A stretch of DNA of 8,760 nt from JACJWR01 sp964547485 (lineage in GTDB: Bacteria; Actinomycetota; Actinomycetes; S36-B12; UBA10799), in NCBI GenBank assembly GCA_964547485.1, contig CAZJNU010000097.1, positions 1-8,760 of the forward strand, read 5' to 3'. The position numbers were made by a program, and so were the translations under genes. Below, one piece after another: positions 5,196 to 8,760 of this stretch. The notes under the pieces were generated by a model that was not told where the DNA came from, did not search any database, and saw nothing but the letters and a program-made list of their open reading frames with translations. Each line of letters opens with the position of its first letter. Position 1 is the stretch's first letter.

Positions 5196-7592
5196 ATGGT
5201 CTATCAGACCGCCGAATCCTCCTCCGACGCCTACCTCAGTGACGAGGAGCTCGCGCGGATAGACGCGTGGTGGCGGGCGAACATGTACATGACCGTGGGC
5301 CAGATCTACCTCAAGGAAAACGTCCTCTGCCGCCAGCAACTCGAGAGTGATGACATCAAACCGCGGCTACTCGGACACTGGGGGACGTCGGCTGGCCTCG
5401 GTTTCATGTACTCGCATATGTCCCGGGCGATCCGCGAACGAGGCCAGAAGACCGTGTTCTTCACAGGACCCGGGCACGGCGGACCATCGTTGACGGCCGC
5501 GTCGTGGCTGGAGGGGACCTGGACGGAGGCCTACCCGGACACGCCGCAGGACGCGTACGGAATGCGGACACTGTTCCGCCGGTTCAGCGCCCCCGGCGGT
5601 ATCCCGAGCCACGTCAGCGTGACGACTCCTGGGTCGATCCACGAGGGCGGGGAACTCGGGTACGTGTTGGTGCACGCCTTTGGCGCCGTGATGGACAACC
5701 CGGACCTGCTTGCGCTGGCAGTCGTTGGCGACGGTGAGGCGGAGACCGGCCCGCTGGAGGGATCGTGGAAGGGGATCTCGTTCATCAACCCGGAGCATGA
5801 CGGTGCCGTGCTGCCGATCCTGCACCTGAACGGGTACAAGATCGCCGGCCCGACCGTGCTGGCCCGCAAGGATCCGGCCGAGGTGCGGTCCCTGCTCGAG
5901 GGGCACGGGTACGACGTGATGGAGGTGTCCGGCGACGACCTGCCCGGGATGCACCACCGATTCGCACAGACCCTCGACGCCGCGCTGGACAAGATCGCGG
6001 CCATCCAGCTGGACGTCCGAACGAACGGTTTCAAGGAGCGCCCGCACTGGCCGCTGATTGTGCTGCGCAGCCCGAAGGGCTGGACCGGCCCGGAGAATGT
6101 CGACGGCGTTCAGGTGACCGACTCCTGGCGGGCCCACCAGGTCCCGCTGAGCGGAGTGAAGGGCAACCTGGAGCACCTGGCGATCCTGCAGAAGTGGATG
6201 ACTTCCTACCGTCCCGAGGACCTGTTCGACGACGTCGGCGCACCGGTGGAGCTCGTGCTGTCCAATGTGCCCGAGGGCGATTTGCGAATGTCGGCGGCCC
6301 CGAGCGCCAACGGCGGCAAAGTATCCAAGCCGCTTAGCCTGCGGGGGTTCGAGAACTACGGCGTCGCGGTGGAGAGTCGCGCCACCGAGCGGATGGAAAG
6401 TCCACGCGCACTCGGGGCGATGATGCGCGATATCTACCTGGACAACCCCAGCAGTTTCCGGGTGTTCTGCCCGGACGAGACGAACTCGAACCGGATCGGG
6501 GAGGTATTCGAGGTTTCCGACCGCGGATTCATGGAACACCTGATCCCGGAGGACGTGAAGATCTCGCCACAGGGCAGGGTGATGGAGGTGCTCAGCGAAC
6601 ACAACTGCCATGGCTGGTTGGAGGGCTACACCCTCACCGGCAGGCACGGACTGTTCGCCACCTACGAGGCGTTTGCGATGGTCAGCGCATCGATGACCAT
6701 CCAGCACGGGAAGTGGCTGGAAGAGGCCCGCGATCTGGATTGGCGAGAGCCGGTACCGAGCCTGAACATCCTGCTCACCAGCACCTGTTGGCGCAACGAC
6801 CACAACGGTTTCAGCCATCAGGGACCCGGACTCATCCAGAACGTGATCACCAAACGCGGCGAGGTGGCCCGGGTCTACCTGCCACCGGATGCCAACTGTC
6901 TGCTGAGCGTCGCCGACCACTGCTTCACCAGCGACAACTACCTCAACCTGATCGTGATCGACAAGCAGCCGCAACTGCAGTACCTGACGATGGACGAGGC
7001 GATAGAGCACTGCACCCGCGGGGCCTCCGTCTGGGAGTGGGCCGGTAGCAGCGACGGCTCCTCGGATCCCGATATCGTGTTGGCCTGCGCTGGCGACGTC
7101 GTCACGATGGAGACCATCGCGGCTGCGGACATCCTCAAGCAGAAGGCCCCGCACCTGAAGATCCGGGTAGTCAACGTGGTCGACCTGATGACCTTGCACC
7201 GACCCAAGGACCACCCGCACGGAATGAGCGAGTTGCAATTCCGCGAGCTCTTCACCGACACGGTGGACGTGGTCTTCTCGTTCCACGGCTACCCGGGAGC
7301 CATCCATCAACTGATCCACGGCCGACCGGATGCGGACCGATTCCACGTCCGCGGCTTCGAGGAGGAGGGCACCACCACAACGCCGTTCGACATGGTCGTC
7401 CGCAACCACGCGAGCCGGTACCACCTGGTGATCGACGCGCTGAACAATTCCCCGCGGGCCGTTCCGGGCGCGACTGAGCTGGCGGCCTGGTGCAGACAGC
7501 AACTGGCCAAACACGAGAAGTACGTGGTGGAGAACCTTGCGGATATGCCTCAGGTCGACAACTGGTCGCTGGGGGACCCGCTGGAGCAGTGA
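5196..7592 (+). CDS. xfp: Phosphoketolase (xylulose 5-phosphate / fructose 6-phosphate)
   Basis: This cytosolic thiamine-diphosphate enzyme splits xylulose 5-phosphate with phosphate into acetyl phosphate and glyceraldehyde 3-phosphate. Many members also split fructose 6-phosphate into acetyl phosphate and erythrose 4-phosphate. The 798-residue length is normal. The N-terminal PP domain shows GHWGTSAGLGF (60-70), GPGHGGPS (91-98), the family hallmark HEGGELGY (149-156), and the cofactor and metal motif GDGEAETGPL (178-187) with LNGYKI (211-216). WRAHQVPL is at 311-318. The second domain has WLEGY (474-478), whose Glu476 should activate the cofactor, and DHNGFSHQGPG (535-545). EEEGTTTTPFDM (722-733) marks the C-terminal domain. 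His61, His94, His314, Glu476, His536 and His541 sit where the family keeps active-site residues. Substrate preference cannot be told. Neighbours are purine genes on both sides, with no acetate kinase or phosphotransacetylase visible. In-frame codons upstream run into purC and are not used. Confidence 0.96.
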   Translation: MVYQTAESSSDAYLSDEELARIDAWWRANMYMTVGQIYLKENVLCRQQLESDDIKPRLLGHWGTSAGLGFMYSHMSRAIRERGQKTVFFTGPGHGGPSLTAASWLEGTWTEAYPDTPQDAYGMRTLFRRFSAPGGIPSHVSVTTPGSIHEGGELGYVLVHAFGAVMDNPDLLALAVVGDGEAETGPLEGSWKGISFINPEHDGAVLPILHLNGYKIAGPTVLARKDPAEVRSLLEGHGYDVMEVSGDDLPGMHHRFAQTLDAALDKIAAIQLDVRTNGFKERPHWPLIVLRSPKGWTGPENVDGVQVTDSWRAHQVPLSGVKGNLEHLAILQKWMTSYRPEDLFDDVGAPVELVLSNVPEGDLRMSAAPSANGGKVSKPLSLRGFENYGVAVESRATERMESPRALGAMMRDIYLDNPSSFRVFCPDETNSNRIGEVFEVSDRGFMEHLIPEDVKISPQGRVMEVLSEHNCHGWLEGYTLTGRHGLFATYEAFAMVSASMTIQHGKWLEEARDLDWREPVPSLNILLTSTCWRNDHNGFSHQGPGLIQNVITKRGEVARVYLPPDANCLLSVADHCFTSDNYLNLIVIDKQPQLQYLTMDEAIEHCTRGASVWEWAGSSDGSSDPDIVLACAGDVVTMETIAAADILKQKAPHLKIRVVNVVDLMTLHRPKDHPHGMSELQFRELFTDTVDVVFSFHGYPGAIHQLIHGRPDADRFHVRGFEEEGTTTTPFDMVVRNHASRYHLVIDALNNSPRAVPGATELAAWCRQQLAKHEKYVVENLADMPQVDNWSLGDPLEQ

Positions 7593-7600
7593 CGTGCGCC

Positions 7601-7621
7601 TCCCTGCACCCTGAGCAGGGA
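7601..7621. terminator. GC-rich hairpin between xfp and purS, possible weak terminator or regulatory stem
   Basis: TCCCTGC (7601-7607) and GCAGGGA (7615-7621) form a perfect 7-bp stem with a 7-base loop, beginning 9 bases after the xfp stop codon. Only a short mixed stretch (TCGTT) follows instead of a U-run, so it would be a poor classical intrinsic terminator. GC-rich hairpins without U-tails are sometimes proposed as terminators in Actinobacteria. It also lies just upstream of the candidate purS -10 and could act there as a DNA-level site. Confidence 0.4.
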
Positions 7622-7625
7622 TCGT

Positions 7626-7667
7626 TAGGCTGGTGCCCACATCCCGCGCTCAGCCGACAGCTAGGAG
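7626..7667 (+). promoter_or_regulatory. Candidate -10 and ribosome binding site of purS
   Basis: TAGGCT at 7626-7631 fits TANNNT and would start transcription near 7638, giving a leader of about 35 nt. AGGAG at 7663-7667 is a strong Shine-Dalgarno sequence 6 nt before GTG 7674 and fixes the purS start. No clear -35 is seen; that region falls inside the hairpin at 7601-7621. Together these suggest that purSQL can be transcribed independently of xfp. Confidence 0.45.
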
Positions 7668-7673
7668 CACAAC

Positions 7674-7931
7674 GTGGCCCGTGTCATCGTCGACGTCCAT
7701 CTGAAGCCGGAGATCCTAGACCCGCAGGGCCGAGCCGTGCAGGGAGCGCTGGGTCGGCTGGGCCTCGGCGCGGTCAGCTCGGTCCGACAGGGCAAACAGT
7801 TCGTCATCGACGTCGACGGCGACCTCGATGACGTCACCGAGCGGCACCTGCACACGCTGGCCGACACGTTGCTGTGCAACCCGGTGATCGAGGACTACAC
7901 CCTGCGCACCGTCACCGAGGACCCGGCGTGA
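7674..7931 (+). CDS. purS: Phosphoribosylformylglycinamidine synthase, PurS subunit
   Basis: PurS is the small subunit of the three-part FGAM synthase found in many bacteria and archaea. It bridges PurL and PurQ and allows ammonia to pass from the PurQ glutaminase to PurL. The product is 85 residues, against about 80 in relatives. The opening MARVIVDVHLKPEILDPQGRAV matches the family core motif, followed by ALGRLGLGAVSSVRQGKQFVIDVDG (24-48) and the closing LLCNPVIEDYTL (66-77). GTG 7674 is chosen for its AGGAG and for matching the family N-terminus. The stop overlaps the purQ start as GTGA, and purQ and purL follow in the usual order. A small gene like this is easily missed, but the identification is secure from sequence and context. 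Confidence 0.96.
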   Translation: MARVIVDVHLKPEILDPQGRAVQGALGRLGLGAVSSVRQGKQFVIDVDGDLDDVTERHLHTLADTLLCNPVIEDYTLRTVTEDPA

Positions 7932-8668
7932 GCGACGTGGCGGGCGCCTTGGACAGTGCCGAGGACGGCGCAGGTGTCGCCGCGACTGGCGCGCGCATCG
8001 GTGTGGTCACCTTTCCCGGCACTCTCGACGATGTCGATGCAGCTCGCGCCGTCCGGCTCGCCGGCGCCGAACCGGTCTCACTCTGGCACGGCGACGCCGA
8101 TCTGCGCCAAGTAGACGCCGTCGTTCTGCCCGGCGGCTTCTCCTACGGGGACTACCTGCGGTGCGGAGCCATCGCCCGGTTCGCCCCGGTGATGGAACCG
8201 CTGGTGGCGGCAGCCGAGGCCGGACTACCTGTGCTCGGCATCTGCAACGGTTTCCAGATCCTCTGCGAGAGCCACCTGCTACCCGGCGCGCTGACTCGGA
8301 ACGGGTCACTGCACTTCGTCTGCCGCGACCAACTCCTACGGATCGAACGAGTCGACACCGCCTGGACCTCGGCCTTCGACCCGGGCGAGGAGATCGTGAT
8401 CCCGCTGAAGAACGGCGAGGGCTGCTACGTCGCAGACGAGCAGACGCTCGATGAGCTGGAAGGCGAGGGCAGGGTGGTGTTCCGCTACCTCGAAGTCAAT
8501 CCGAACGGGTCGCGCCGGGACATCGCCGGAATCTCCAATGCGCGCGGCAACGTGGTCGGTCTGATGCCCCACCCGGAGCACGCAGTGGAAGCCCTGACCG
8601 GCCCGACCACCGACGGGCTCGGCTTGTTCGTCTCGGTGCTCGACTCACTGCTGGTGGCACACGCATGA
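7928..8668 (+). CDS. purQ: Phosphoribosylformylglycinamidine synthase, PurQ glutaminase subunit
   Basis: PurQ hydrolyses glutamine and passes ammonia to PurL for conversion of FGAR to FGAM. It is a class I (triad) glutamine amidotransferase. With GTG 7928 the product is 246 residues. The conserved fold begins at ARIGVVTFPGTLDDVDAAR (22-40). VLPGGFSYGDYLR (66-78) helps build the oxyanion region, Cys106 in GICNGFQ is the nucleophile, and His215 and Glu217 in MPHPEHA complete the triad. The roughly 21 residues before ARIGVV are not part of the usual protein of about 225 residues. The start at 7928 is nevertheless favoured by GAGGA at 7917-7921 with 6-nt spacing and by the overlap with the purS stop. 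GTG 7937 and TTG 7949 are in-frame alternatives. The stop overlaps the purL ATG. Confidence 0.96.
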   Translation: MSDVAGALDSAEDGAGVAATGARIGVVTFPGTLDDVDAARAVRLAGAEPVSLWHGDADLRQVDAVVLPGGFSYGDYLRCGAIARFAPVMEPLVAAAEAGLPVLGICNGFQILCESHLLPGALTRNGSLHFVCRDQLLRIERVDTAWTSAFDPGEEIVIPLKNGEGCYVADEQTLDELEGEGRVVFRYLEVNPNGSRRDIAGISNARGNVVGLMPHPEHAVEALTGPTTDGLGLFVSVLDSLLVAHA

Positions 8669-8760
8669 CGGGCCAACTCGACACTGTCGCCGGTGCCGCA
8701 GCGAGCCCGCAGACCCCCCAACCGTGGGCCGATCTCGGGCTGAAAGCCGATGAGTACCAA
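8665..8760 (+). CDS. purL: Phosphoribosylformylglycinamidine synthase, PurL subunit, 5' end only
   Basis: PurL is the large synthetase subunit that uses ATP and the ammonia delivered by PurQ to turn FGAR into FGAM. Only the first 32 codons are present before the window ends. They run from ATG 8665, overlapping the purQ stop as ATGA, through an Ala/Pro-rich leader to WADLGLKADEYQ (21-32). That last stretch matches the conserved opening of actinobacterial PurL (ELGLKDDEY-like). Relatives are about 740-770 residues, so nearly all of the gene lies outside. The product is assigned from this short match plus the purS-purQ-purL order. A weak GGTGG at 8653-8657 may assist initiation, though coupling to purQ translation is the more likely mechanism. 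Confidence 0.93.
   Translation, partial: MTGQLDTVAGAAASPQTPQPWADLGLKADEYQ

Noticed and set aside
5367..7640. A 757-codon open frame on the minus strand opposite xfp
   Set aside because: It is antisense to a phosphoketolase with intact family motifs. Its translation shows no recognisable domain, and long antisense frames are expected where third positions are mostly G or C.
7874..7927. An upstream ATG at 7874 as the purQ start
   Set aside because: It would add 18 more residues overlapping purS. The added sequence is an out-of-frame reading of purS, and GTG 7928 has both a Shine-Dalgarno sequence and the typical stop-start overlap.

Overview
This is a GC-rich chromosomal window from an actinobacterium. 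The encoded PurD, PurB, PurC, PurS, PurQ and PurL resemble the mycobacterial-type proteins. Several genes start with GTG, and -10-like TANNNT hexamers sit directly in front of GTG codons, which fits the leaderless transcription common in Actinobacteria. The genus cannot be named from the sequence. A 100-N gap flanked by an exact 55-bp duplication shows this is a draft scaffold, probably from a short-read de Bruijn assembly and possibly a metagenome bin.

Layout: (1) Bases 1-1204, minus strand, hold a class III PLP-dependent aminotransferase. Its C-terminus is cut off by the window edge, and it is transcribed divergently from everything else. (2) A 91-bp divergent intergenic region (1205-1295) carries a candidate promoter in each direction. 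(3) purD (1296-2582) overlaps purB by the ATGA motif. The start of purB is written twice because of the assembly gap at 2629-2728, and the intact copy is 2734-4170. (4) A 51-bp spacer with a 13-bp palindrome and a -10-like element leads into purC (4222-5115). (5) xfp (5196-7592) encodes a full-length phosphoketolase and sits between two purine genes. (6) After an 81-bp spacer with a hairpin and a candidate promoter come purS (7674-7931), purQ (7928-8668) and the first 32 codons of purL (8665 onward). These three genes overlap end to start.

The pur genes cover four steps of de novo IMP synthesis. PurD makes GAR, PurSQL makes FGAM, PurC makes SAICAR, and PurB acts on SAICAR and later on adenylosuccinate. 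purF, purM, purN/T, purE/K and purH are not in the window. The phosphoketolase is the outsider. It splits xylulose 5-phosphate (and perhaps fructose 6-phosphate) into acetyl phosphate and a shorter sugar phosphate, so it draws on the same pentose-phosphate pool that supplies PRPP for purines. Whether this neighbourhood has functional meaning is open.

I found no sign of mobile elements, CRISPR arrays, tRNA or rRNA genes, or an undescribed multi-gene system. The points most worth a second look are the artefactual gap inside purB, the position of xfp in the purine cluster, and the probable leaderless starts of purD and purC.
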